Shown here: piece by piece, positions 45,041 to 55,148 of the stretch
Position numbering within the stretch: the first letter of the stretch is position 1
Layout: each line of letters starts with the position of its first letter
NCBI RefSeq assembly: GCF_000346615.1
Contig: NZ_ANNU01000005.1
Span: 62,001-126,000 of the forward strand
DNA: 64,000 nucleotides
Reading direction: 5' to 3'
Origin: Nafulsella turpanensis ZLM-10
GTDB taxonomy: Bacteria; Bacteroidota; Bacteroidia; Cytophagales; Cyclobacteriaceae
Position numbers and translations under genes: made by a program
The notes under the pieces: model-generated
What the model was told of the DNA's origin: nothing
Database searches by the model: none
Seen by the model: only the letters and a program-made list of their open reading frames with translations

Positions 45041-47110
45041 TTAACTGAATTTTACAATCATAGTTGTAAAATCATCGTTTATTCCTGTTTTCTTCGTGTG
45101 CTCTCTCAGCGCTTCCATCACCTTATTTTGAAGGTCTACAGCATCTTCAGTAACATTTTTCACAACAATCTCCTGCAGGCGCTCCTGACCAAATTCTTCC
45201 TGCTGTTCATTTTTGCTTTCCACCACCCCATCGGTATAGAGCACAAGCACATCGCCGGGAGTATACTGCAGGTAATTTTCCTGCAAATGCCCGGCAAACT
45301 GTTCATTCCGCAAAATACCAATCCCCATACTTTTATCATTCAGCACCTTTAACTCCCCTGCCTCCTGCTGCCAGAATAAGGCCGGGCAATGGCCGGCCCT
45401 GAGAAGCTCAATTTTTTTGCTGCTCACATCTACCATTACATAAGTAAGGGTAATAAAGGTGGCTTTATCGAGGCATTTACTCAGCGCCTGGTTTACCCGC
45501 ACCACCAGTTCCTTACCCGAGTACCCGAGGTGCACCAGGCTGTGGAGCACTCCCTTAAGCTGCGACATGGCAAAAGCAGCCGCCGTACCATGCCCTGCCA
45601 CATCGGCGATCACCAGGGCATACTGCTGTTCATTGAGCTTAAAAGTATCGTAATAATCTCCGCCCACCACGTCGGACGACTCGGAATGGACAGCAAGATT
45701 AAAATCTTCGTGATGCTCCAGCTTTTCCGGCAGGAGACTCCGCTGTACACGACGGGCAATAGTCAGCTCTTCCTTATATCGCTCATTTTGCAGCGCCTCT
45801 TTTAGCAGCCGGCCATTCTCGATAGCGGTACAGCTGTGGTCGGCATAAGTTTTTACCAGGTCCACGGCATCTTTATTAAAGCCTCCCTCCACATCTTTCA
45901 GCAACACCAGTAAACCGCTGTGCTCCTCCTGAAGGGTAAGCGGCACGACCATAATCGTTCGGTACACAGAATGAGCCAGACCACCAAGATAGTGACTCTT
46001 TTGCTTCTTATTGGTAAAATCCGCCTTAAATACCTTTTGAATACCAGCCTTCCGGATTCCATCAATCACTTCGTTTAACTCTTCTTCCTCAATTTGTCCA
46101 AGGAGGTGCACCTCCCCCCCCTCCTTTTTAATCTCCAACCAACCTGCATCCGCATCTACAGCCGACAGGGAGTTTTCAAGCAGCGACTGCCATATATTCT
46201 CTTCGGTCTCCTCTTTCTGGTTACTTCGGTTCAGCTTATGAAAGCCCTTAATCTCCTGCAGCTTCTTTTCATATACTGATGAGGTGGGCAGATTGAAAAA
46301 AATAACCAGGCAGGACAACAGGCTGTAGAAGACGCAAAACGCCAGCAGGGCCAGCAAAAAGACATCGTCGACCATATTTAGCAGGATGGCCTTATCGCCC
46401 TGGTAAACAGTGGCAAAAAAGAAGAAGTAGGACAGGCAGGCGACAATGCCCATCAAAATAAGCAGACTCTTCCATTTCTGGTTAAAATCGAGGTATCCTA
46501 CCCACTTCAGGTTTACAGATAAGAGAACGCCCATCCCTATCAGCCCCAGCAGTATGGCATTAAAAACAATGGTATGCACCTCAATATTAAACACGCCCAG
46601 CACCATGCTGGAGATAAGGGAGTACTCGAAAATCTTCCAGCTAATCTGCAACAGGCGTGATTTCTCGTACAGAACCAGCCGCTTGAATGCTACCAGCAAC
46701 AACACCAGATAGGTTGAAATAATAGTAAGACTCAGCAGGTAAACAACATTAACAGCAATACCACTCTGAAAAAAGGCCTGCCCATGAAAAATATAGTAAA
46801 CCGCTTCGATAAAAAAGGAAAAGCTAACGGCTAACACCCCAAAAAGCAGCATCTGCCAGATTAACTGCATAAAATCGAAGCGCTCCACCGGCTTTATTCT
46901 GAGCTGCCCGTAAATGTAAACAACCAGCAGATAAAGGTTAAGAGCCAGCTGAGGCACCCAGCCGCTAATTTTAGGACTAATAAGCTCAGCCCTCAAGCTA
47001 AGTACGATGAGGAGGTTTACCAGGAGCAGGGCTATCCAGCCCGCATGAGAGCGGAGCGCTCCTGAAGCCTGCACAACAATGGATTTATGATACCTGAAAA
47101 AGTCCGACAT
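45041..47110 (-). CDS. Membrane-bound GAF/SpoIIE-type PP2C serine phosphatase
   Basis: The product has 689 residues. About seven N-terminal membrane helices (20-280) are followed by a GAF domain (about 315-445), a short coiled linker and a SpoIIE PP2C domain. The PP2C metal sites are SDVVGGDYYD, IADVAGHGTAAA and LYTDGVVESKN, and INDDFTTMIVKF ends the protein. RsbU-like enzymes of this design dephosphorylate STAS antagonists in response to a signal sensed by the membrane or GAF part. I chose ATG 47110 over GTG 47119. It lies upstream of the STAS-HATPase pair. Confidence 0.9.
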   Translation of the reverse strand: MSDFFRYHKSIVVQASGALRSHAGWIALLLVNLLIVLSLRAELISPKISGWVPQLALNLYLLVVYIYGQLRIKPVERFDFMQLIWQMLLFGVLAVSFSFFIEAVYYIFHGQAFFQSGIAVNVVYLLSLTIISTYLVLLLVAFKRLVLYEKSRLLQISWKIFEYSLISSMVLGVFNIEVHTIVFNAILLGLIGMGVLLSVNLKWVGYLDFNQKWKSLLILMGIVACLSYFFFFATVYQGDKAILLNMVDDVFLLALLAFCVFYSLLSCLVIFFNLPTSSVYEKKLQEIKGFHKLNRSNQKEETEENIWQSLLENSLSAVDADAGWLEIKKEGGEVHLLGQIEEEELNEVIDGIRKAGIQKVFKADFTNKKQKSHYLGGLAHSVYRTIMVVPLTLQEEHSGLLVLLKDVEGGFNKDAVDLVKTYADHSCTAIENGRLLKEALQNERYKEELTIARRVQRSLLPEKLEHHEDFNLAVHSESSDVVGGDYYDTFKLNEQQYALVIADVAGHGTAAAFAMSQLKGVLHSLVHLGYSGKELVVRVNQALSKCLDKATFITLTYVMVDVSSKKIELLRAGHCPALFWQQEAGELKVLNDKSMGIGILRNEQFAGHLQENYLQYTPGDVLVLYTDGVVESKNEQQEEFGQERLQEIVVKNVTEDAVDLQNKVMEALREHTKKTGINDDFTTMIVKFS

Positions 47111-47124
47111 TCGGGCCACCTGAA

Positions 47125-47212
47125 AAAAATAAAAAAGGCTAATTAAACTGAATATACGTTAATTAGCCTTTAAAGGTAGTAATTTTTTAAAAAACCTGAA
47201 GCATTTTCAGGT
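47125..47212 (-). terminator. Tandem rho-independent terminators of guaB
   Basis: The first hairpin met on the minus strand has a 7-bp stem (47206-47212 with 47194-47200) and is followed by TTTTT. The second has an 11-bp stem (47160-47170 with 47135-47145, extendable by one pair), a 14-base loop and a TTTTTTATTTTTTT tail. The pair isolates guaB from the phosphatase gene. Confidence 0.85.
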
Positions 47213-47225
47213 GCTTTTGCCCAGA

Positions 47226-48737
<1,512 letters not shown>

Positions 48738-48892
48738 CAGATAAACAATGAGCTTTAAAAGTAATTTAAAGCAGCACGATAAAATATTTTCCCCTACAGG
48801 CCAGGTACTTTTGCCTGTACCGGCCGAAGAAGGTAGGGCAGCTTCATTATCGCCCTCAACCCCTCCGCCTCAGCACTTTAGACTCCGGCAGA

Positions 48893-49219
48893 TTAATATA
48901 CCGGCATCTGGTCATTTACCTCCGTAGCCCAGGCGTGGATGCCGCCCTCCAGGTTATACAGCTTGGTAAAACCTAAGCTCTCCAGGTACTCTATGGCATA
49001 CCTGCTGCGCACTCCATGGTGGCAGGTCACTACTATGGGGCGGTCCTGCGGCAACTCCAGTTCCTTGCTGTGGAGCCTGTTTAACGGCATCAGCACTGTT
49101 TCAGCCACTCCCTCAAAATTACAGATGGCATATTCCTCGGGCTGACGAACATCCAGTATCAGCCATTTTTCACCATACTGCAGTCGCTGCTTTAACTCAT
49201 GCACTTGTAGAGATTTCAT
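48893..49219 (-). CDS. Single-domain rhodanese-like sulfurtransferase
   Basis: The product has 108 residues. WLILDVRQPEEYAICNF is the N-terminal strand, and the active-site loop is VVTCHHGVRSRYAIEYL with the catalytic Cys in TCHHGVRS. GGIHAWATEVN near the end is standard. The start ATG 49219 (MKSLQV) fits the family better than an in-frame upstream ATG at 49279. It probably moves sulfane sulfur in the cytosol. The physiological acceptor is unknown. Confidence 0.9.
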   Translation of the reverse strand: MKSLQVHELKQRLQYGEKWLILDVRQPEEYAICNFEGVAETVLMPLNRLHSKELELPQDRPIVVTCHHGVRSRYAIEYLESLGFTKLYNLEGGIHAWATEVNDQMPVY

Positions 49220-49439
49220 TTCTTTTATCTTATCATTTAAGCGCCTGACCGAACATCCATTCTCTCTTCCTTCCTCCAATGGCGGCTATGGGAAAGTCTG
49301 CAATTAAGACAAATTAAGTAATTTTACCGAAGATAAAAAGAAAGCATTTATAAGCGACTGATTATCAGGATCGCCCCCTCACCTACAAAATAAAAGAGCC
49401 TGCTTTTCTTTAAAACTGGCGTGCTTGTCCAGACTTTTA

Positions 49440-49447
49440 TAGCTTTG
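49440..49447 (+). promoter_or_regulatory. -7 element for pnuC
   Basis: TAGCTTTG matches TAnnTTTG 25 bases before the pnuC start. The nearest TTG is only 12 bases upstream, so only the -7 half fits. Confidence 0.4.
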
Positions 49448-49472
49448 CAGCGCGTAACCATTCATCAGGCTT

Positions 49473-50102
49473 ATGAACCTGCAGGAATTTCAGCTTATTA
49501 TTCGCGAAGCACTCGTGGCCATGACATGGCTGGAAGGCCTGGCGGTTCTCCTTGGCCTGACTTATGTGCTGCTGGCGGCCAGGGAAAGCATCTGGTGCTG
49601 GCCGGCTGCCTTCCTGAGCGTCTGTATTTACGTTTACCTTTGCCTGGAGGCCCGGCTGTATGCCGAAACCGGTCTGCAGATTTTCTATTTAATAATGGCA
49701 GTAGTAGGCTGGTGGTCGTGGTCGGGCAGAAGTAAAGGTCCGGCTTCGGCAGAAAATTCCCTGCCTATTATCCGCTGGTCCCTCAAAACCCATCTGCTCA
49801 TTATTTTGGCAAATACAGCGGCTACGCTCCTGCTGGGCTGGACACTGGAGGTGTATACCGATGCGGCCAATCCTCTTCTCGATTCCTTTACCACCGTTTT
49901 CAGTCTTTTTACTACCTGGATGGTGACTCAAAAAGTGCTGGAAAACTGGCTGTACTGGGTGGTGATTGATGCCGCCTCCGTTTACCTCTATGCCAGCAGG
50001 GATCTTTACCTTACCGCTTTACTCTTCCTGCTATATACTGTTATTGCCATTGCCGGCTACCTGAGGTGGCAGAAGCAATATCAACACCAGCTCAGCGCCT
50101 GA
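49473..50102 (+). CDS. PnuC-family vitamin transporter (nicotinamide riboside or thiamine)
   Basis: The product has 209 residues and about seven membrane segments. The sequence FYLIMAVVGWWSW matches the PnuC signature region. PnuC proteins are facilitators for nicotinamide riboside, while PnuT relatives in Bacteroidota carry thiamine and sit beside thiamine TonB receptors. The next gene is a NadR-type kinase, which favours nicotinamide riboside. The TPP riboswitch and receptor at 50.7-53.3 kb favour thiamine. The sequence alone does not decide. The stop overlaps the kinase start by one base (TGATG). Confidence 0.85.
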   Translation: MNLQEFQLIIREALVAMTWLEGLAVLLGLTYVLLAARESIWCWPAAFLSVCIYVYLCLEARLYAETGLQIFYLIMAVVGWWSWSGRSKGPASAENSLPIIRWSLKTHLLIILANTAATLLLGWTLEVYTDAANPLLDSFTTVFSLFTTWMVTQKVLENWLYWVVIDAASVYLYASRDLYLTALLFLLYTVIAIAGYLRWQKQYQHQLSA

Positions 50103-50626
50103 TGGTTAAGCGCATCATGATCACCGGCCCTGAATCGACCGGCAAGAGTATGCTTGCCCAGGCTCTTGCCGCCCATTACCAAACAGAGTGGGTGCCTGAG
50201 GTGGCCCGGACTTACTTAAAAGAAATTGGCCGTCCCTATCAGGAAAGGGACCTGCTGGAAATCGCAAAAGCCCAAATGGCTCTTGAGGAACAGAAAGCCA
50301 GGAAGGCCAATCGCCTGCTATTCTGCGACACCGGCATGCTGGTGCTTAAAATATGGAGCGAGCACTCCTATGGCCGCTGCCATCCCTGGATTCTCCGCCA
50401 GTGGCAGGAGCATTCCTACACCCAATACCTCCTGCCCGACATTGATATGCCCTGGCAACCGGACCCGCAGCGTGAGCATCCTCACCTTCGCGAATATTTC
50501 TTTAAACTGTATAAAGAACATCTGCAGTTGCAACAGCTTCCCTTCCAGGTTATCAGCGGATTGGGAGAAACCCGCTTAAAGCGAGCCATACAGCTTATTG
50601 ACTCTCTTTTATCGGGTAGTACATAA
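50102..50626 (+). CDS. NadR-type P-loop kinase (AAA_28 family)
   Basis: The product has 174 residues. Walker A is GPESTGKS (9-16). VPEVARTYLKEIGRPY and LLFCDTGMLVLKIWSE are characteristic of the ribosylnicotinamide kinase domain of NadR. The adenylyltransferase and HTH domains of full NadR are absent. It probably phosphorylates the vitamin brought in by the adjacent PnuC protein, trapping it. I chose ATG 50102, translationally coupled to pnuC, over an upstream in-frame codon at 50066. Confidence 0.85.
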   Translation: MVKRIMITGPESTGKSMLAQALAAHYQTEWVPEVARTYLKEIGRPYQERDLLEIAKAQMALEEQKARKANRLLFCDTGMLVLKIWSEHSYGRCHPWILRQWQEHSYTQYLLPDIDMPWQPDPQREHPHLREYFFKLYKEHLQLQQLPFQVISGLGETRLKRAIQLIDSLLSGST

Positions 50627-50664
50627 TTTTTCGCCTTTTCGTTTTCATGGCCGCATTTTATCTC

Positions 50665-50672
50665 TACCTTTG
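50665..50672 (+). promoter_or_regulatory. -7 element ahead of the TPP riboswitch
   Basis: TACCTTTG matches TAnnTTTG and lies about 20 bases upstream of the riboswitch, so transcription should start just before it. Confidence 0.5.
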
Positions 50673-50690
50673 CCGGCAAGAATCCATTAA

Positions 50691-50794
50691 CAAGGGGTGC
50701 CCTAATACTTCGGGCTGAGATTATACCCTTTGCTCCTGACTGCAGCAGGAGCAAGCACCTGATCCGGGTAATGCCGGCGTAGGGAAACCAAATA
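50691..50794 (+). promoter_or_regulatory. TPP (THI-box) riboswitch
   Basis: The conserved blocks occur in order: GGGGTGCC at the 5' side, GGGCTGAGA, then after a variable P3-type stem (GCTCCTG...CAGGAGC) the 3' block CACCTGATCCGGGTAATG and GCCGGCGTAGGGAAA. These are the thiamine-pyrophosphate-sensing helices P2/P4 of the aptamer. It precedes the TonB-dependent receptor by about 110 bases. A possible expression-platform hairpin (AATACGA...TCGTATT) lies at 50791-50813 and lacks a U-tract, so translational control is more likely than termination. Confidence 0.95.
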
Positions 50795-50903
50795 CGAACC
50801 TTCGGCTCGTATTGCACTATCTCACTATCCCCTTCTTTATGTGTTCGCGCACAACAGCTTTGCCTGATGTGCAGCGCATGTTTTATTTTAATTAAACAAA
50901 ACC

Positions 50904-53300
50904 ATGAAGAAGATCTTTTTTTTATTGTTTAACTTCCTTTTGCTGCCATTTAGCCTCCTGGCGCAATACCAGCTTACAGGTACTGTAAGAGACCTTGCTT
51001 CGGGCGAGGCACTGGTCGGCGCAACGGTTCGCCTGCTGGAGAGCCCTTATGCTACCGCTACCGACCTTACCGGCCATTTTAAGCTGGAAGAAGTGGATGC
51101 CGGCCCTTATGTACTGCTGGTAACGTATGTAGGCTATGAGCCTTACCGGCAAAATATCGTGATACAAAGTAATCAGCAGCTGGATATTCGCCTTTCGGAA
51201 GGCAGCCTATATACCGAAGAGGTAATTGTGGCCGCCACCCGCGCTACCGAAAACACCCCCACCACTTTTACGGAGGTGGATCGGGAGCAAATTGAAAAGC
51301 AAAACTTCGGCCAGGACATACCCTACCTGCTCAACCTGACTCCCTCGGTGGTAACTACTTCCGATGCCGGGGCCGGTGTAGGTTATACCGGCATGCGTAT
51401 TCGGGGCTCTGATGCTACACGGATTAATGTAACTGTTAATGGCATTCCTATGAATGATGCCGAATCGCATGGCGTCTTCTGGGTAAATATGCCCGACTTT
51501 GTCTCTTCCGTAGAAAGCATACAGATACAAAGAGGTGTGGGCACCTCTACGAATGGGGCTGCTGCTTTTGGGGCGACTGTCAATATCCAGACGAGCATCC
51601 TGAATCCTCTGCCTTATGCCATTATTGATAACAGTTACGGCTCCTTTAATACCTGGAAGCATACGGTAAAAGCCGGCACCGGCCTCATCAACGAAAAGTT
51701 TGCTGTCGATGCCCGTCTCTCCAAAATTAGCTCCGACGGCTATATTGACCGTGCTTTTTCCGACCTTAAATCATTTTATGTATCAGGCGGCTACTATGGC
51801 GAACGCACCCTTATAAAAGCAAATGTATTTAGCGGGCAGGAGCAAACCTACCAGGCATGGTATGGCACCCCCGAAGAACTCCTTGAAACGGACCGAACTT
51901 ATAATTACTATACGTACGAGAACGAAACTGATAACTATCAGCAGGACCATTACCAGTTGCTGCTGGCCCATGACCTACTTCCGGAGCTTACGCTCAACGG
52001 CGCGCTTCACTATACCCGCGGCCGGGGCTACTACGAACAGTACCGGGAAGATGATGATTTTGCCGATTACCCCCCCTTCGGCATTGATTCTCTGCTGATA
52101 GGCTCTGAACAAGACACCATTTACACCACCGACCTGATTCGCCGCCGCTGGCTCGATAACCACTTTTACGGCGCTACCTGGTCGGCCGATTATGAGCCTT
52201 CCGACCGCTGGCAGTTCGTGCTGGGAGGAGGCTGGAACCGCTACCTGGGCGACCACTTTGGCGAAATTATCTGGTCGCAATATGCAGGCCATAGCAATAT
52301 CCGCGACCGTTACTACGACAATACCGCTGAAAAGAAAGACCTGAATGTATACCTGAAAAGTTTTTACCAGCTTACCGAACAGCTTCACCTCTTCCTCGAC
52401 CTGCAGGAACGCCTGATAACTTATCAATATGCAGGCATTGACAACGACCTCCGTACGATAAGAGGAGACTTCAACTACCAATTCTTTAATCCGAAGGTGG
52501 GCTTCACCTATGCCTTTGGTCCTCTCGACCGACTTTATGCCTCCTATGCCAAAGGCAGCCGGGAGCCTGTCAGGAATGACTTTATAGACGCCCCGGAGGG
52601 AACCATACCCAAGGCAGAAAAGCTACATAATATCGAATTCGGCTATAGCAGAAGAAGTGAGCACTACGCCTTTACGGCTAACTACTACCTGATGAACTAT
52701 AAAAATCAGCTTGTTTTGACTGGTGAGCTGAATGATGTGGGCTCCAGCATCCGCACTAACGTAGACGACAGCTACCGGACCGGGATTGAACTGCAGGCCG
52801 AACTCCGCCCGGAATCCTGGCTTGAAATTGCCGCTAATGCTACTTTTAGCCGCAACAGAATCAGGAACTTTACCGAAGTACTTTACAACTATCTGGCAGA
52901 TGGCTCCAGCGAAATTATTTACAATGATTTTGAAGAAACCACCATCTCCTTCTCTCCTTCCATTGTAGCAGGAGGAATTATTAGTGTCCGCCCATGGCGG
53001 TGGCTCGAATTAAGTATGTTGCCAAAGTATGTGGGCAAACAGTACCTCGACAATACCCAGAGCAACTCCAGAGCCCTGGAGGCCTACTTTGTAAACGACA
53101 TGCGGCTCACCGCCACCTTCCGCCCTGGATTTGTAAAAGAGCTGAATGCCGGTTTACTGGTCAACAACGTATTCAACCACCTGTACGAGTCAAACGGGTA
53201 TACCTATGGTTATGGGTACGAAGGAGATGTTAGCTATTATAATTATTTTTATCCGCAGGCCGGAGCTAATTTCCTGCTAAACCTTTCCGTGAAGCTGTAA
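50904..53300 (+). CDS. TonB-dependent outer-membrane receptor, probably for thiamine
   Basis: The product has 798 residues. The signal peptide ends SLLAQ. A carboxypeptidase-regulatory-like domain (about 20-100, LTGTVRDLASGEALVGATV) precedes the plug (about 115-225, with MRIRGSDATRINVTVNGIPM and RGVGTSTNGAAAFG). A 22-strand-type barrel ends in NLSVKL with the terminal hydrophobic signature. TonB receptors import scarce nutrients across the outer membrane. The upstream TPP riboswitch makes thiamine or its phosphate the likely substrate. A terminator follows at 53318. Confidence 0.95.
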   Translation: MKKIFFLLFNFLLLPFSLLAQYQLTGTVRDLASGEALVGATVRLLESPYATATDLTGHFKLEEVDAGPYVLLVTYVGYEPYRQNIVIQSNQQLDIRLSEGSLYTEEVIVAATRATENTPTTFTEVDREQIEKQNFGQDIPYLLNLTPSVVTTSDAGAGVGYTGMRIRGSDATRINVTVNGIPMNDAESHGVFWVNMPDFVSSVESIQIQRGVGTSTNGAAAFGATVNIQTSILNPLPYAIIDNSYGSFNTWKHTVKAGTGLINEKFAVDARLSKISSDGYIDRAFSDLKSFYVSGGYYGERTLIKANVFSGQEQTYQAWYGTPEELLETDRTYNYYTYENETDNYQQDHYQLLLAHDLLPELTLNGALHYTRGRGYYEQYREDDDFADYPPFGIDSLLIGSEQDTIYTTDLIRRRWLDNHFYGATWSADYEPSDRWQFVLGGGWNRYLGDHFGEIIWSQYAGHSNIRDRYYDNTAEKKDLNVYLKSFYQLTEQLHLFLDLQERLITYQYAGIDNDLRTIRGDFNYQFFNPKVGFTYAFGPLDRLYASYAKGSREPVRNDFIDAPEGTIPKAEKLHNIEFGYSRRSEHYAFTANYYLMNYKNQLVLTGELNDVGSSIRTNVDDSYRTGIELQAELRPESWLEIAANATFSRNRIRNFTEVLYNYLADGSSEIIYNDFEETTISFSPSIVAGGIISVRPWRWLELSMLPKYVGKQYLDNTQSNSRALEAYFVNDMRLTATFRPGFVKELNAGLLVNNVFNHLYESNGYTYGYGYEGDVSYYNYFYPQAGANFLLNLSVKL

Positions 53301-53317
53301 ATTAGCCGGAAGATTGT

Positions 53318-53349
53318 AAAAAGCCTTTTGTTTCGACAAAAGGCTTTTT
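53318..53349 (+). terminator. Strong rho-independent terminator after the TonB receptor
   Basis: A perfect 14-bp stem (53318-53331 with 53336-53349) is capped by the stable TTCG tetraloop and ends in TTTTT. It is symmetric enough to work in both directions. Confidence 0.92.
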
Positions 53350-53433
53350 AAGTTTCCACTTTGAACTATTCAGCCAGACTTTGTACTTTTAAGATACGAT
53401 AGTATATTGGAAGAACTTCAGGATTCCTTACAG

Positions 53434-54507
53434 ATGGCAAAAAAATTTGTGCCCTTCAACGAACTCTCCATGTACCCGAATGTACTGGTAGTCGACTGCT
53501 TTCATCCCGATGGGCTGGTGCTCTCGCATTGGCGGGGGGCCCCTAAAATAGAAGAGGTACATGACGATACCAGCACAGGAATTGTTTTAAATGCCCTGGA
53601 GCAGCAATTGCCTGAGCTTGAACAGTACCAGTATGTTACCAATAACCATTTTGATATTGATGGCTTTTTAGGAGTATGGAGCCTTTGCAACCCATCATTG
53701 GCCCTGCAGCACCAACAGCTGCTCAGAAAAATGGCCCTTGTGGGCGACTTTAGGGAGCTAACTCTTGAAACAGCCGAAGATCATCTCGCTCTTCAGCTGG
53801 TCTGCTGGATAAACTATGTAGAAAAGGAACGCTTTTACGCCCCTTTTGCCTCTTATGCACCGGGAAAAAATGAAATCAGACTTTGTATAAGTAAGTATCA
53901 GTTCTTCCTGCAGCAATTCGAAAAGGCACTTAAAAATCCGGAGGATTACAAACACGACTGGCAGGAGGAGTATGAGCAGGTACTGGCGGGCATGGAAGCG
54001 CTCCGGCAGCCTAGCAGCCATATTGAATTACGGGAAAACATCCGCCTGCTGATAGTTCAAACACCTGAACCGCTCCATTACTACGCCCTCTTCAGCCAAA
54101 GCGCCGGGGCCGATATGGTTCTTTCCCTTTACAATAACCAGCGCTACGAACTGGAGTACAAGTACACTACCTGGATAGACTGTACCCGCAAATGCTTTCC
54201 CCGCATCGACCTGCAGCCACTGGCCAACCAGCTAAACCGACAGGAAGATTCCCCCTACCTCTGGCGAAGCGATAAAATCACCGATACCGGCCCCATTCTA
54301 CGGCTAACGGAAGAAAAGCTATCGAAGGAACAGCGCTTCGACCATCCCCTTAACAGAACGATATACTCCTCCAGTATTGCCCCTGATGAGCTGATAAAGA
54401 TCGTTCGCAGGTATTTCGAACAGGTTTATCAGGAGGTTCCGCTAAAGTCCCGCTGGAAGTGGGAGGAAATCCGGCAACTGAACCAGAATTTACAAATGAA
54501 GAACTGA
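53434..54507 (+). CDS. DUF6687-family protein
   Basis: The product has 357 residues, soluble, with no signal peptide. I recognise the family only as an uncharacterised Bacteroidota group. The N-terminal half contains VVDCFHPDGLVLSHWRGAP, DDTSTGIVLNAL and NNHFDIDGFLGVWSL. These carry conserved Asp and His residues (NNHFDIDG) reminiscent of a metal-dependent phosphoesterase (DHH-like), which is speculative. I chose ATG 53434; a TTG at 53407 is also in frame. It lies 3 bases before the TPK-like gene, so the two form an operon. Confidence 0.75.
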   Translation: MAKKFVPFNELSMYPNVLVVDCFHPDGLVLSHWRGAPKIEEVHDDTSTGIVLNALEQQLPELEQYQYVTNNHFDIDGFLGVWSLCNPSLALQHQQLLRKMALVGDFRELTLETAEDHLALQLVCWINYVEKERFYAPFASYAPGKNEIRLCISKYQFFLQQFEKALKNPEDYKHDWQEEYEQVLAGMEALRQPSSHIELRENIRLLIVQTPEPLHYYALFSQSAGADMVLSLYNNQRYELEYKYTTWIDCTRKCFPRIDLQPLANQLNRQEDSPYLWRSDKITDTGPILRLTEEKLSKEQRFDHPLNRTIYSSSIAPDELIKIVRRYFEQVYQEVPLKSRWKWEEIRQLNQNLQMKN

Positions 54508-54510
54508 GCT

Positions 54511-55143
54511 ATGTCGAGCCACCACGTTGTTCGGGAGGCACAGGAGCCTGCGCTACTTATCCTCACTTCAAATACACTTTCTTTAACACAATTGGGCCCT
54601 TTGCTGGAATGGAGTCCTACACTGGTCGTTAATTCCGCAGCCTTTCAGGCTTTGAATACGCAGGGAATCAAAGCAGATGTGTTAGTAGCGGGCGCGGAGC
54701 AGCAGGCGCTGCTTAGCCAGGAAATTGAACAGCAGGCGCCCCTTCAGCTCATTAACCTTGCACCGGAGGAAGCACCTTTACTTCCCGCGCTCCGCTACCT
54801 GGCTGAAAAGCAGCACCGGGCGGTTAATATTTATGCAGAAGCTGAAGAAGAACTACAGGAGCTATTGTCATTGCTAAACAAGCAACAGCTTATAAAAGAT
54901 GTAGTGGTAATTTACGGGCAGGAGCGGTACTGCCTTTGCCGTTCGGGCGCCTATACAAAATGGTATACGGCAGGGGAAACAGTACGCCTGCACCCCGAGA
55001 GTTCCTGCCAGTTTTCTACCAAAGGGCTGGAGCCACCGTTGGAGCAAAGTATTCTTACCGGAACAGAAAAATTCAGGACAAAAGCGGCTACCAGTATTCA
55101 AATAGAGGCAGATGGTCCTTTCTGGCTCATCGAAGAACTATAA
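54511..55143 (+). CDS. Thiamine-pyrophosphokinase-like protein lacking catalytic motifs
   Basis: The product has 210 residues. The beginning (MSSHHVVREAQEPALLI), KWYTAGETVRL (150-160) and the C-terminal beta domain with FSTKGLEPPLEQSILTG (168-184) resemble Bacteroidota thiamine pyrophosphokinases. The catalytic parts are missing. Where active enzymes have a nucleotide-binding NGE it reads TSNT (19-22). Where they have GDxDS-type acids after the ADV strand it reads VAGAEQQ (59-65). It is probably a pseudo-enzyme or has a changed function. It follows the DUF6687 gene by 3 bases and lies in a thiamine-related region. Confidence 0.6.
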   Translation: MSSHHVVREAQEPALLILTSNTLSLTQLGPLLEWSPTLVVNSAAFQALNTQGIKADVLVAGAEQQALLSQEIEQQAPLQLINLAPEEAPLLPALRYLAEKQHRAVNIYAEAEEELQELLSLLNKQQLIKDVVVIYGQERYCLCRSGAYTKWYTAGETVRLHPESSCQFSTKGLEPPLEQSILTGTEKFRTKAATSIQIEADGPFWLIEEL

Positions 55144-55148
55144 CAACT

